From: Vulcanimicrobiota bacterium
Lineage (GTDB): Bacteria > Vulcanimicrobiota > Xenobia > Xenobiales > JADMJV01
NCBI GenBank assembly: GCA_019637395.1
Contig: JAHBVR010000019.1
Span: 62,001-126,000, forward strand
Length of the DNA stretch: 64,000 nt
Direction of reading: 5' to 3'
Each line of letters opens with the position of its first letter. The first letter of the stretch is position 1. Shown piece after piece: positions 16,273 through 24,484 of the stretch. A model generated the notes under the pieces. It saw nothing but the letters and a program-made list of their open reading frames with translations. It ran no database searches and had not been told where the DNA came from. Position numbers and translations under genes: made by a program.

Positions 16273-16560
16273 GACTCCGCCCGTGGTTACCGGTAGCCAG
16301 CAACAAGGTTACCGCTAGCCGATAACAGGCCCGACTCCGCCACTGGTTGCCGGTAGCCAGCAACAATGTTACCCGTGGCCGACAACAGGGCCCGACTCCG
16401 CCACCGGTTGCCGGTAGCCAGCAACAATGTTACCGCTGGCCGATAACAGAGCCAGACTCCGCCACCGGTTGCCGGTCACCAGCAACAATATTACCCGTGG
16501 CCGACAACAGGGCCCGACTCCGCCACCGGTTGCCGGTGGCCCGCAACAAGGCCGGCCCCC
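16273..16560. repeat. Tandem array of ~61-bp hairpin repeats
   Basis: Nearly five copies of a 60-61 bp unit; GACTCCGC recurs at 16273, 16333, 16394, 16455 and 16516. Each unit has two inverted-repeat cores: GTTGC-n9-GCAAC (for example GGTTGCCGGTAGCCAGCAAC) and GTTAC-n-TAAC or ACAAC. Copies alternate between two subtypes (TTACCGCTGGCCGATAAC and TTACCCGTGGCCGACAAC), suggesting a ~122-bp higher-order unit. It sits right after the 3' end of argJ, between convergent genes, and differs in sequence from the array at 9621-10015. There are no unique spacers, so it is not CRISPR. It could fold into serial stem-loops at the end of the arginine transcript. Confidence 0.88.
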
Positions 16561-16561
16561 C

Positions 16562-17683
16562 CTAGGTCCGGTAGTCTCCGTTGATGCTCACGTATTCGTG
16601 AGTGAGGTCGCAAGACCAGACGGTGGCCTGGCCCGGTCCCTGGCCGAGCACCAAACGCAACTCCACCTGGCTGCCCTCCACCGCTTCGGCCTCAGCGGCG
16701 GCGCCCGGATTGGTGGGGGCTCCTTCCTCCAAAAGCTTCAGTCCATTCCACCACAGAGCGGCCTGCTGAGGCTCGAAGGGCACTCCGGAGCGCCCGGCGG
16801 CCGCCAGAATACGCCCCCAGTTGGCGTCCTTGCCGGCGATGGCGGTTTTCACCAGCGGCGATGTCAACACCACTCGCCCCAGCGCGCGCGCTTCCGCGTC
16901 GCTACCCAGGCCGCTGACGTGCAGGGTCACGCGATGCCGGGCGCCTTCGCCGTCGAAGGCCACCATACGGGCCAATTCGATGACCACTTCCTGGAGGACC
17001 CTGGCCCAACCCGCCGGTGCCCGGCCGCTGGCGCCGTTGGCCAGCACCAGCAAAGTATCGTTGGTGCTGGTATCTCCATCCACAGTGATAGACTGAAAGC
17101 TGACTTCATTGGCTTCCCGCAGGGCTTGCTGCAGCTCGGCCGCCGGGAGATCGGCATCGGTCACCACCAACGCCAGCAGAGTGGCCATATCCGGATGAAT
17201 CATCCCGGCTCCTTTAGCCACCCCCAGCCAGCGGGTTCCCTCGTGTTCCCGAACCACCACCTTGGGGTGGGTATCGGTGGTCATCATGGCGCGCGCCAGC
17301 AGCTCCGCAGCGGCCGGCTGCAACTCGCGCAATCCCTGTTCATAAGCGGCCATCGGCATAGGCTGGCCGATGACGCCGGTGCTCATGGTCAGCACATCGC
17401 CGCTATCCACCAGCGCGGCCAGCCGGGCGCAGTCGCGGTCTCCCTGGGGACCGGTCACGGCGTTGGCGTTCTTGCTGTTGATGACCACCGCCGTCACCCG
17501 GTCGTTGGCCCGGGCCAGCAACTGCCGGCAGTAGCGCACGGGAGCGGCCGCCACCCGGTTGTTGGTGAAGACGCCGGCCGCCTTACAGGGCAGGTCGGAA
17601 CGCACCACCGCCAGCTCCGGGTCGCCGTTCGGCTTCAGCCCGCAGCGGGCCACCTGGGCGGAAAAACCCTGGGGAAACATCAT
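16562..17683 (-). CDS. argJ: Bifunctional ornithine acetyltransferase / N-acetylglutamate synthase
   Basis: 373-aa ArgJ, which recycles the acetyl group from N-acetylornithine to glutamate in arginine synthesis and in bifunctional forms also uses acetyl-CoA. It matures by self-cleavage before a Thr; the candidate nucleophile is Thr168 in KGAGMIHPDMATLLALVV. Other hallmarks: GVFTNNRVAAAPV, VVINSKNANAVTG, MSTGVIG, ITVDGDTSTNDT, AIAGKDANWGRIL, and the C-terminal EYVSINGDYRT. Start at ATG 17683, which forms an ATGA overlap with the GNAT gene stop. Last gene of the operon; the 61-bp hairpin array begins at its stop codon. Confidence 0.95.
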   Translation of the reverse strand: MMFPQGFSAQVARCGLKPNGDPELAVVRSDLPCKAAGVFTNNRVAAAPVRYCRQLLARANDRVTAVVINSKNANAVTGPQGDRDCARLAALVDSGDVLTMSTGVIGQPMPMAAYEQGLRELQPAAAELLARAMMTTDTHPKVVVREHEGTRWLGVAKGAGMIHPDMATLLALVVTDADLPAAELQQALREANEVSFQSITVDGDTSTNDTLLVLANGASGRAPAGWARVLQEVVIELARMVAFDGEGARHRVTLHVSGLGSDAEARALGRVVLTSPLVKTAIAGKDANWGRILAAAGRSGVPFEPQQAALWWNGLKLLEEGAPTNPGAAAEAEAVEGSQVELRLVLGQGPGQATVWSCDLTHEYVSINGDYRT

Positions 17684-18246
17684 CGACCCACCTCGGCGGG
17701 AATAACCCGCAGCTCCAGAATTTCTTTGCCGCTTTTCCACTCCTGGATCAACTCGGGCGGATCCTCGTCGGGAGCGTTGGGGTTGAGAACGCGCAGCACC
17801 GCGATCTCATCACAGCAAGTTTGTTTGGGGCATTGATTGCAGTCCAACCAGACCTTTTGCGGGAAACCGGCTTTGTCCACCACGTGAAAGCCCAGTTTCT
17901 CAAAAAATACCTGCTGATAGGTAAGAGCGAAGACCTTGGCCAGACCTAACTGAGTGGCTTCCTGAATCAATTCATCCACGATGCGCCGCCCCAACCCCAT
18001 GCCTTTGGCCTCGGGGGCGATGGCCAGCGAGCGCACCTCGGCCAGATTGTGCCAGACCGTGCGCAGAGCCCCACAGCCCATCAGCTGCCCATCGGAGGTG
18101 ACCACCACCACGAACTCGCGAATGTTTTCGTAGAGATCGACCTGCCGCTTGGAGAGCATCAGTCCTTCGGCGGCATATTTGTTCACCAGCGCGGCGATGG
18201 CCGGCACGTCCCGCAACTGGGCTTTGCGAATCTCAAGCCAGCGCAA
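17680..18246 (-). CDS. GNAT N-acetyltransferase, ArgA-like (short form)
   Basis: 188-aa GNAT-fold acetyltransferase with acetyl-CoA loop motif EAKGMGLGRRIVDE and the characteristic tail segment KVWLDCNQCPKQTCCDEIAV seen in short ArgA-type N-acetylglutamate synthases. Within the arg operon it would supply N-acetylglutamate, the entry step, alongside ArgJ, which can also do it. TTG start at 18246 overlaps the argD end by 14 bases; no better ATG is available before the fold begins. The Cys-rich patch (four Cys in ten residues) is notable and could bind metal. Confidence 0.82.
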   Translation of the reverse strand: MRWLEIRKAQLRDVPAIAALVNKYAAEGLMLSKRQVDLYENIREFVVVVTSDGQLMGCGALRTVWHNLAEVRSLAIAPEAKGMGLGRRIVDELIQEATQLGLAKVFALTYQQVFFEKLGFHVVDKAGFPQKVWLDCNQCPKQTCCDEIAVLRVLNPNAPDEDPPELIQEWKSGKEILELRVIPAEVGR

Positions 18247-19414
18247 GGGCCACCTCCTCCAGCGCAGCCGTCAACCGCTTTTCAAAAATTTCCACGTGCT
18301 TGGCTTTCAGGATAAGCGGCGGCACCAGCCGTAAGGTGTTGCGTCCCGAACTCAGCATGACCACTTTTTGCTTATATCCGGCCTCGACCAGGTCGGCCAC
18401 CGGCACTTTATCATCCAAAACCAGCCCCCACATCAGGCCACGGCCGCGCGCTTCCAGCACAAACTGGTGACGCGCCACCGCCCGCCGCAGCACCTGGTGC
18501 AGTTGCTCCCCCACTTCCAAGACCTGCTTTAAGAAGTCGGGCCCGTTGATGGTGTCGAAGACGCTTTGAGCCACTCGGGTGACCAGCGGCCCCCCGCCGA
18601 AGGTGCTGCCGTGATCGCCGGCCTCCAGAGCATTGGCCACCTTCTCGTTGATCAGGATGGCGCCGATGGGCAGGCCGCCTCCCAGCGGCTTGGCCAGCGT
18701 CATGATATCCGGTTCCACTCCCCCATGCTGGTAGCCCCAGAGCTGACCGGTTCGCCCCAGGCCGCACTGCACTTCATCAAAAATAAGCAATACATCGCGG
18801 GCCTCACACATTCGCCTGAGTCCTTGCAAAAAGGCCGGATCGGCCGGGCGCACTCCGCCTTCTCCCTGGATCGGCTCGACGATGACGGCGGCCACTTCGC
18901 CGTCCAGATTGACGCTGTCCAGGTCGTTGTAGGTGGCGAAGCGCACGCCGCCGATGAGCGGCTCGAAGGGTTGGCGATAGCGGGGGTTGGCGGTGCAGGC
19001 CAGCGCCCCCATGGTGCGCCCGTGGAAGCTATCGCTGAAGGCCACGATCTGGCGGCGATCCTTGCCCCATTTGCGAGCGAACTTGAGCGCGCCCTCGTTG
19101 GCCTCGGTGCCGCTGTTGCAGAAGAAAACCTTGGATGCGAACGAATTCTCGCACAGCGCTCGGGCCAGCTCCACCTGCGGCCTGGTGTAGTAAAGATTAC
19201 TGGTATGAATCAGTCCTGGTTTGGCCAGTACCTCGGTGATAGCCGGATGCTCGTAGCCCAGGGAATTGACGGCGATGCCGGCGGCCATATCCAGGTATTC
19301 CCGGCCTTCCAAGTCGACCAGCCAGACACCGTGGCCCCGTTCCCACAGAACAGGCGCTCGTTTATAAGTCTGCACCACAAACTGCTTCTCGGCTTCACGA
19401 ATCTCTCGAAACAT
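18233..19414 (-). CDS. argD: Acetylornithine aminotransferase
   Basis: 393-aa class III PLP aminotransferase converting N-acetylglutamate semialdehyde to N-acetylornithine. Motifs: FFCNSGTEANEGALKFARK, SFHGRTMGAL, EPIQGEGGVRPA, LIFDEVQCGLGRTG, and the PLP lysine in MTLAKPLGGGLPIGA. Start ATG 19414 overlaps the argB end by 20 bases. The longer frame upstream lies within argB and is not needed. Substrate assignment rests on the flanking argB, argC and argJ genes. Confidence 0.95.
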   Translation of the reverse strand: MFREIREAEKQFVVQTYKRAPVLWERGHGVWLVDLEGREYLDMAAGIAVNSLGYEHPAITEVLAKPGLIHTSNLYYTRPQVELARALCENSFASKVFFCNSGTEANEGALKFARKWGKDRRQIVAFSDSFHGRTMGALACTANPRYRQPFEPLIGGVRFATYNDLDSVNLDGEVAAVIVEPIQGEGGVRPADPAFLQGLRRMCEARDVLLIFDEVQCGLGRTGQLWGYQHGGVEPDIMTLAKPLGGGLPIGAILINEKVANALEAGDHGSTFGGGPLVTRVAQSVFDTINGPDFLKQVLEVGEQLHQVLRRAVARHQFVLEARGRGLMWGLVLDDKVPVADLVEAGYKQKVVMLSSGRNTLRLVPPLILKAKHVEIFEKRLTAALEEVALALA

Positions 19415-20162
19415 TGCGCACCACCGTCCCGGCTGGATGCCCTTGCAACCAGGCCGCGACTCCCTCCAGATGACTGATGAGGACCTGCTGCACGCCTCGA
19501 TCCAGCGCTTCAAAACAGGCCCTCAGTTTAGGCAAGATACCTTCGGTCAGATGACCTCGTTCCAGCAAGTCGGCAAACAGGGCGCGGTCGATTTCCGGCA
19601 CCGATTGCCCATCCACCAAAATACCTTCGACATCGGTCAAGAAAATCAAGGTCTCGGCGCCGATGCCGGCGGCCACCGCGGCCGCCACCGGATCGGCGTT
19701 GACGTTGTAAAGTTGGCCTTCTTCATCCAGACACAGAGGGGAAAGACAGACCAGCCAACCAGCCTCGGCCAGACGGCGCAAGCCCTCGCCGTCGACACGA
19801 CTCGGGTCGCCCACCCAGCCCAGCTCCTGGGCGTGCTGTAACCTGGTGCAACGCACCAGGCCGGCGTCCGCGCCGGTCAGTCCCAGCGCCTTCAGCCCAT
19901 GCTTCACCAACCCCTGAACCATCTGCATCTTGGCCAGTCCGGCCAGGCCCATGACAGCCGCTTCCAAAGTGGCCGTATCGGTGACGCGCAAACCGTCTAC
20001 AAAATGCGAAGACAACCCCAGTCTCTGCGACAGGGCGCTGGTCCCTTTGCCCCCACCGTGCACCACGATCGGAGGCGGCTCGAACTTCTTCAGCAGCCCG
20101 GCCAGCCCCTCGAGAAAGTCCGGTTGATCCAGTTGCCGGCCACCGACCTTGAGAACCCACAT
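19395..20162 (-). CDS. argB: Acetylglutamate kinase
   Basis: 255-aa amino-acid kinase phosphorylating N-acetylglutamate. Glycine motifs VVHGGGKGTSALSQRLGL and HFVDGLRVTDTATLEAA are diagnostic, as is YNVNADPVAAAVAAGIGAE and FLTDVEGIL. At 255 aa and lacking the N-terminal kinking helix it resembles the short, dimeric, arginine-insensitive form (as in E. coli) rather than the hexameric feedback-inhibited form; that is inferred from length. ATGA overlap with argC. Confidence 0.95.
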   Translation of the reverse strand: MWVLKVGGRQLDQPDFLEGLAGLLKKFEPPPIVVHGGGKGTSALSQRLGLSSHFVDGLRVTDTATLEAAVMGLAGLAKMQMVQGLVKHGLKALGLTGADAGLVRCTRLQHAQELGWVGDPSRVDGEGLRRLAEAGWLVCLSPLCLDEEGQLYNVNADPVAAAVAAGIGAETLIFLTDVEGILVDGQSVPEIDRALFADLLERGHLTEGILPKLRACFEALDRGVQQVLISHLEGVAAWLQGHPAGTVVRNVSRDS

Positions 20163-21151
20163 CAGAGCAAACCCTCGGTCTCCGGCCAGCCCCTGGCCAC
20201 GTTGAGGTTTTGCAGGGCCTGACCGGCGGCCCCTTTGACCAGGTTGTCGATGCTGCTGATCACGATCAGCTTGCCTTGCTCGGGCATGGGATGGAGGCTT
20301 ATGACACAGAGGTTGGTCTGGCGGGTGTGAGCCATACTGGCGATTTCGCCCGGGGGAAGCACTTTGACGAAGGGTTCGCCGGCATAGAATTCCGCATACA
20401 GACCATGCATATCGCCCTCCGGTAAATCCACATAGAGGTTAGAAAGCATGCCGCGAAAACACGGCGCCACCTGGGGCACAAAGAGCAAGTCGGCGGCACC
20501 GCCGAGTTCTTGGAACATTTCACTACGGTGACGATGTTTGTCGCCCACAGCGTAGGGTCGCAAGTTTTCGGCCACTTCCCCATGAAGGTTGGCCAGCGTG
20601 GCGCTGCGACCCGCCCCGGACACACCGCTTTTCGAGTCGGCCACCACCAGGCCTTTGAGCAGACCCCGAGCTTTTAACGGTGCCAAACCCAGCAGCACGC
20701 TGGTAGGATAACAGCCGGGGTTGGCGATGAGCCGGGCCCTCTTGAGCTGGGGTCGATGCAATTCGGTCAATCCGTAGACGGCCTGGGACAGCCGTTCGGG
20801 GTGAGGGTGCTCTAAACCATATACCTGTTTGTATAATTCCGCGCTGCGCAGGCGGTAGTCGGCGGACAGATCGATGACGCGGCAACCGGCCGCCAAGGCC
20901 CGCTCGCCCCATTCGGCCGAGGCGGCGTGAGGCAGGCACAAAAACACCGTGTCCAATTGAGAAAAATCGACTTCATCCAGCGAGCAGAGGAGCTGGGGCG
21001 GGCTGCCGGGTTGCACCTGGTCGAGAGTCTTGCCCAACTCGCTGCGGCAGGCCGCCCACACCAATTCGATGCCCGAATGGCGGCGCAGGCGCTCGACCAG
21101 TTCTCGTCCCGAATATCCGGTGGCCCCCAGAATGGCGACCCGTTCTTTCAT
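20162..21151 (-). CDS. argC: N-acetyl-gamma-glutamyl-phosphate reductase
   Basis: 329-aa NADPH-dependent reductase. N-terminal Rossmann motif AILGATGYSGRELVERL; catalytic Cys in LIANPGCYPTSVLLGL; SGVSGAGRSA and the later HRHRSEM segment agree with ArgC. ATG 21151 gives an ATGA overlap with the DUF2237 gene, so arginine genes are coupled to it. An upstream in-frame extension to 21280 lies antisense-like within the DUF2237 gene and is rejected. Confidence 0.95.
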   Translation of the reverse strand: MKERVAILGATGYSGRELVERLRRHSGIELVWAACRSELGKTLDQVQPGSPPQLLCSLDEVDFSQLDTVFLCLPHAASAEWGERALAAGCRVIDLSADYRLRSAELYKQVYGLEHPHPERLSQAVYGLTELHRPQLKRARLIANPGCYPTSVLLGLAPLKARGLLKGLVVADSKSGVSGAGRSATLANLHGEVAENLRPYAVGDKHRHRSEMFQELGGAADLLFVPQVAPCFRGMLSNLYVDLPEGDMHGLYAEFYAGEPFVKVLPPGEIASMAHTRQTNLCVISLHPMPEQGKLIVISSIDNLVKGAAGQALQNLNVARGWPETEGLL

Positions 21152-21525
21152 GCTTGATGGGCCTTCAAGTTGGCCAGATCGGCATACTCCAGCATAATGG
21201 CGTGGGTCGCTTCCAACACCAGCTTGGGTGCACAACCGGCCTGATCGGCTTCGACCCAGCGCGAGGCGCACAGGCACCAACGATCGCCCGGCTTGAGTCC
21301 TGGAAATTCATACTCCGGCCGGGGGGTGGAAAGATCGTTGCCCCGGCGCTTGGAAAACTCCAGGAATTCGGCCGTCATCACACAGCAGGCGAGGTGCATC
21401 CCCAGGTCGCCCGGGCCGGTGTTGCAGCAACCGTCCCGCATGAAGCCGGTGAGCGGCCGGAGCGAACAAGTTTCCAGTTCTCCCCCGAGCACATTCTTTG
21501 CCATGCAGCGGCCCTTCTGGGCCAT
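21148..21525 (-). CDS. DUF2237 family protein
   Basis: About 125 aa, matching my memory of DUF2237: NVLGGELETCS at the start, TGFMRDGCCNTGPGDLG, HLACCVMTAEFLEFSK and a C-terminal DRWCLCASRW. Several conserved Cys suggest metal or redox chemistry, but the function of the family is unknown to me. The ATG at 21525 is preceded by AAAGGA at good spacing; an internal ATG at 21504 is the alternative. It is 11 bases downstream of the PNPOx-like gene and overlaps argC by ATGA, so it may sit at the head of the arginine operon. Confidence 0.85.
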   Translation of the reverse strand: MAQKGRCMAKNVLGGELETCSLRPLTGFMRDGCCNTGPGDLGMHLACCVMTAEFLEFSKRRGNDLSTPRPEYEFPGLKPGDRWCLCASRWVEADQAGCAPKLVLEATHAIMLEYADLANLKAHQA

Positions 21526-21536
21526 CCGGTCCTTTC

Positions 21537-21947
21537 CTATGGGCGTCCCCCGAGAGCTCCCTTCCCCTCATAAGTCCAGGCCGTGGCGCTGCTGGGGAAA
21601 TCGCCCTCGTTCCAGGCCAGCATTCGCTGCGGTCGCAGCTCAAAATGACGCAGCTCCCCTGGAGCTTCGCTCATCCCTACCGAATATTTCTTGCGATAGA
21701 GAACGTCGGCCCGAGCTAACCGCCCGGCCACGATGAACACCTCATCGCCACTCTCCAGATGGAAACTGCAACGCGGGTTACTCTCCGCTGTCCCCAGGCA
21801 CAGAACTCCTTCGCACCATACCGCCCAGACCGGAGCGCAGTGAGGCAGCCCCTCCAAAGATGCGGTTACCAGCCAGTAGTTCCGAGCTGATTCGAGTCGC
21901 TCCACTACCGGCGTATTCGAGTGGACCGGCACCGTTCGCCAATCCAT
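21537..21947 (-). CDS. Pyridoxamine 5'-phosphate oxidase-like flavoprotein
   Basis: 136-aa protein of the FMN-binding split-barrel superfamily. Typical features: a leading helix (NTPVVERLESARNYWLVTA), then APVWAVWCEGVLCLGT, SGDEVFIVAGRLARA and a C-terminal RPQRMLAWNEGDFPSSATAW. Such small members usually bind FMN or F420/heme; the true PdxH substrate residues are not evident. ATG 21947. Same strand as, and close to, the arginine operon. Confidence 0.8.
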   Translation of the reverse strand: MDWRTVPVHSNTPVVERLESARNYWLVTASLEGLPHCAPVWAVWCEGVLCLGTAESNPRCSFHLESGDEVFIVAGRLARADVLYRKKYSVGMSEAPGELRHFELRPQRMLAWNEGDFPSSATAWTYEGKGALGGRP

Positions 21948-21977
21948 AGCTTGCTGACATCCTGGGCCGATCAGTCT

Positions 21978-22196
21978 TCATCTCCCCTGGCCGGCAAAAG
22001 CGAAGACCTCAGGTAGGGACTCCGGCGGGAACCCGGGGTAGTCGCCGGCAATCTCTTCACCGCTCATGCCCTCCGCCAGGCAGGCGAGGACATGCTTTAC
22101 GGTAAGCCGAGTGCCGGAAATCGTTGGATGACCCCCTAGAAGGTCGGGGTCGGAAAGAAGAACAAATGGCGTCCCCTGAGGGGCTCGAACCCCCAA
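21978..22196 (-). pseudogene. DUF433 antitoxin-like fragment running out of tRNA-Arg
   Basis: The frame encodes SDPDLLGGHPTISGTRLTV, then VLACLAEGMSGEEIAGDYPG, the core of DUF433 proteins (small winged-helix proteins often paired with PIN-type toxins). The only in-frame start, a TTG at 22196, lies inside the tRNA-Arg gene, and the first ten codons are tRNA sequence. The natural N-terminus appears to be missing. No partner toxin follows. I read it as a 5'-truncated remnant juxtaposed to the tRNA 3' end, although translation from an unusual codon cannot be excluded. Confidence 0.6.
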
Positions 22197-22242
22197 CCTT
22201 CTGGTCCGAAGCCAGACGCTCTATCCATTGAGCTAAGGAGAC
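22167..22242 (-). tRNA. tRNA-Arg(TCG)
   Basis: On the minus strand a full cloverleaf: acceptor stem GTCTCCT pairs with AGGGGAC, D-arm TTAGCTCAATGGATAGAGC, anticodon stem CTGGC/ACCAG region with anticodon TCG (reads CGA), T-arm GGGGGTTCGAGCCCC, discriminator G, and CCA encoded at 22169-22167. Length 76 with CCA. The 3' end abuts the DUF433 remnant. Confidence 0.95.
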
Positions 22243-22319
22243 AGGCGCTCATCTTGCCAGCCCGGCTGGCTCTTGTCAATGGCAAGGGCCCGGTCGACTT
22301 GAAGCGAAGGATAATTGTT

Positions 22320-23006
22320 ATGAAAGATATAAAAATTGCCAAGGTCCAGGAGCGCCGGGTAACCACCCGGATCGATTGTTGTTATCCGGTGGACTGTGAG
22401 CTTGAGGGAGCGCGTTTTGCCGGTAACGTCACCAATATGGGACTCGGCGGCATGCGTCTGCTCTCCGAGCGAGAGCTGGAACGCGATGCCACGGTGCACA
22501 TTTTTTCGCACGAACCCGGCTGGGGCAGTCTGGCCGCCCGGGTCGTCTGGAGCCGGCCGCGCACCGAAGGGGACGATTTCGAAACCGGTCTGGTCTACCG
22601 GGACGGCCTGCAAGAACTGGATAAATCCTGGGTCAAGGCAGCTCTCCAGCATCTGGGCTTCGAATCCAGTTCACTCTATGAACGGCGCCGCACGCTGCGC
22701 GCGGCCACCTCGCTGCAGGCGCAACTGGCCGTGGCCGGGCGTCCTTACCCGTGTATCATGCGCGATCTGGGACTGGGCGGCGCCCTGGTGGAGACCCCCT
22801 CGCCGATTCTGGGCATCCAGGACCGCGCCGCCGTCACCCTTGAGGTCAATCTTCCCGACAAGCAAATCCTCTTTGCCCACGTGGTTTATTCGCGACTGTT
22901 ACCCTCCGGGCATCAGCAACATGGACTGTGCTTTGACCCCGATCGCCATAACCAGGCCCAGGCACGCCTGGTGGAAGGCTACCTGGAAGCCCTTCACTCC
23001 GCCTGA
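22320..23006 (+). CDS. Tandem PilZ-domain protein
   Basis: 228-aa cytosolic protein with two PilZ domains, the c-di-GMP receptor fold. Domain 1: RxxxR-type ERRVTTR near residue 12 and NVTNMGLGGMRL near 40. Domain 2: ERRRTLRAATSL near 125 and MRDLGLGGALVE near 150. In both, the usual (D/N)xSxxG motif has Gly in place of Ser (NMGLGG, DLGLGG), so c-di-GMP affinity is uncertain. ATG 22320 is preceded by AAGGA. Its 3' end overlaps the convergent transporter gene by 13 bases. Confidence 0.85.
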   Translation: MKDIKIAKVQERRVTTRIDCCYPVDCELEGARFAGNVTNMGLGGMRLLSERELERDATVHIFSHEPGWGSLAARVVWSRPRTEGDDFETGLVYRDGLQELDKSWVKAALQHLGFESSSLYERRRTLRAATSLQAQLAVAGRPYPCIMRDLGLGGALVETPSPILGIQDRAAVTLEVNLPDKQILFAHVVYSRLLPSGHQQHGLCFDPDRHNQAQARLVEGYLEALHSA

Positions 23007-24484
23007 ATGCGCAACCCGCGCGGCACGATCCACTTTTCGACCACGTCCCAAAAGGCCTGAGCCAGCAAAGCCAGCATGGCCGCCGGAATCGCCCCCTGGA
23101 AAATCATCTGGTTATCCAATAGAGAGATGCCCTGTAGAATGGATTGGCCCAAACCGCCGGCGCCAACCAGCGCGGCCAGGGTGGCCGTGCCCACGTTGAT
23201 CACGGAACTGGTCTTGATCCCGGCCAGGATGGAAGGCGAAGCCATCGGCAAACGAATACGCCACAATTGAGCCAGCGGCGGCATTCCCAGGGCGTGAGCG
23301 GCCTCGCTCAGATTACCCGGGAGGGTGGTAAGTCCTGTGTAGGTGTTGCGCACAATCGGCAAGATACTGTAGACGAAGAGGGCCACCACAGCCGGTCCGG
23401 GGCCCGTTCCGGTGATCGGTATCATAAAAGCCAGCAGAGCCAGCGACGGGATCGTCTGCAGCAAACCAACGGTGGATAAAGTCAGGCGCGCGGTAACGGG
23501 CGATCGCGAGGCAAGAATTCCCAAGGGCACGCCGACCAGAACCGCCAGAGAAAGCGAGATGGCCACCAGCTTCAAGTGCTCGCCGGTCTGCTTCAGCACC
23601 AGCCCGAAGTCGAAGCCCGATTTTCTCGGGCTGACCTCTCCTTGGCGCGCGGGCAAACACTGCTGCAACAGATATTCAGCGGCCTGCTTGTCCGATTGCT
23701 GGTCGATGACCATCCTGGCGTTGGCGCGACGCATCTGCTCTTCGGAAACCCGCCCCACCAGTTGCTGCAAAGCGGCCCACGCCTTCGGACAGCGCTGGGG
23801 CAGGTCGGCTCGGTAGAGCCAGACACAGTCGTAGCGGGAGAAATAGTGCTGGTCGTCGCGCAGCAGACGCAAACCCAATTTTTCAATCTGCGCGTCGGTC
23901 GTATAGACATTGATAATGTCGGCTTGATTCGCCTCCACGGCGCGATAGCACAGCTCGTGCTGCATCTCGGAGAAGTGCTTTGGCTTCAGCCCATACTTTG
24001 CCGATAGCCCCGACCAGCCATCCTGGCGTCCCATGAATTCCTGATTCATGACGTAGCGCAGGTCCGGATATTTGGGCAGATCGCTCAAAGCTTCGGGTCC
24101 CCTAACGCGTTGCGGCACAGCCAGCGCATAGCTATCGGTAAAACCCAGAGAATAGCTCATACCCAGGCGATCCCGAGCCAGCAGCTCGAGAGCATCGGCG
24201 TCGGTGGCGTCCGAGATTTGCTTCAAAAAGACCTGGCGAATCGTGCCGGTGTACTCCGGATAGACGTCGATACTACCCTGTTTCAAAGCCGCGTATATGA
24301 TCTCGGTGGCTCCCAGGCTTTTGGTGTATTCCACCTGAGCTCCGCTGCTACGAGCCAACTGTACGGCTGCCTCTCCCAGCACCCAGGATTCCGGAAAGGC
24401 TTTGGAGCCGATGCGGATTTTCTCCGCGTCCTGAGCCCAACAGCAAACTGTCAAGAGCAACCACACCAGCAGGAACCGTCTCAT
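22994..24484 (-). CDS. Betaine/choline-type ABC importer: fused binding protein and permease
   Basis: 496 aa. Signal peptide (MRRFLLVWLLLTVCCWAQ), then an OpuAC-type substrate-binding domain (about 20-270: KIRIGSKAFPESWVLGE, GSIDVYPEYTGTI, FMGRQDGWSGLSAKYGL), then a ProW-like permease domain (about 290-490) with EAA loop SEAAHALGMPPLAQLWRIRL. Such fusions import glycine betaine, choline or related quaternary amines. In this order (binding domain first) the N-terminal part must be periplasmic. The aromatic cage cannot be assigned by eye. ATGA overlap with the ATPase gene. Confidence 0.9.
   Translation of the reverse strand: MRRFLLVWLLLTVCCWAQDAEKIRIGSKAFPESWVLGEAAVQLARSSGAQVEYTKSLGATEIIYAALKQGSIDVYPEYTGTIRQVFLKQISDATDADALELLARDRLGMSYSLGFTDSYALAVPQRVRGPEALSDLPKYPDLRYVMNQEFMGRQDGWSGLSAKYGLKPKHFSEMQHELCYRAVEANQADIINVYTTDAQIEKLGLRLLRDDQHYFSRYDCVWLYRADLPQRCPKAWAALQQLVGRVSEEQMRRANARMVIDQQSDKQAAEYLLQQCLPARQGEVSPRKSGFDFGLVLKQTGEHLKLVAISLSLAVLVGVPLGILASRSPVTARLTLSTVGLLQTIPSLALLAFMIPITGTGPGPAVVALFVYSILPIVRNTYTGLTTLPGNLSEAAHALGMPPLAQLWRIRLPMASPSILAGIKTSSVINVGTATLAALVGAGGLGQSILQGISLLDNQMIFQGAIPAAMLALLAQAFWDVVEKWIVPRGLRIQAE

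Noticed and set aside
16427-17836. 469-aa plus-strand frame through the 61-bp repeats and antisense to argJ
   Set aside because: Starts in repeats and continues as the complement of argJ; no protein-like features.
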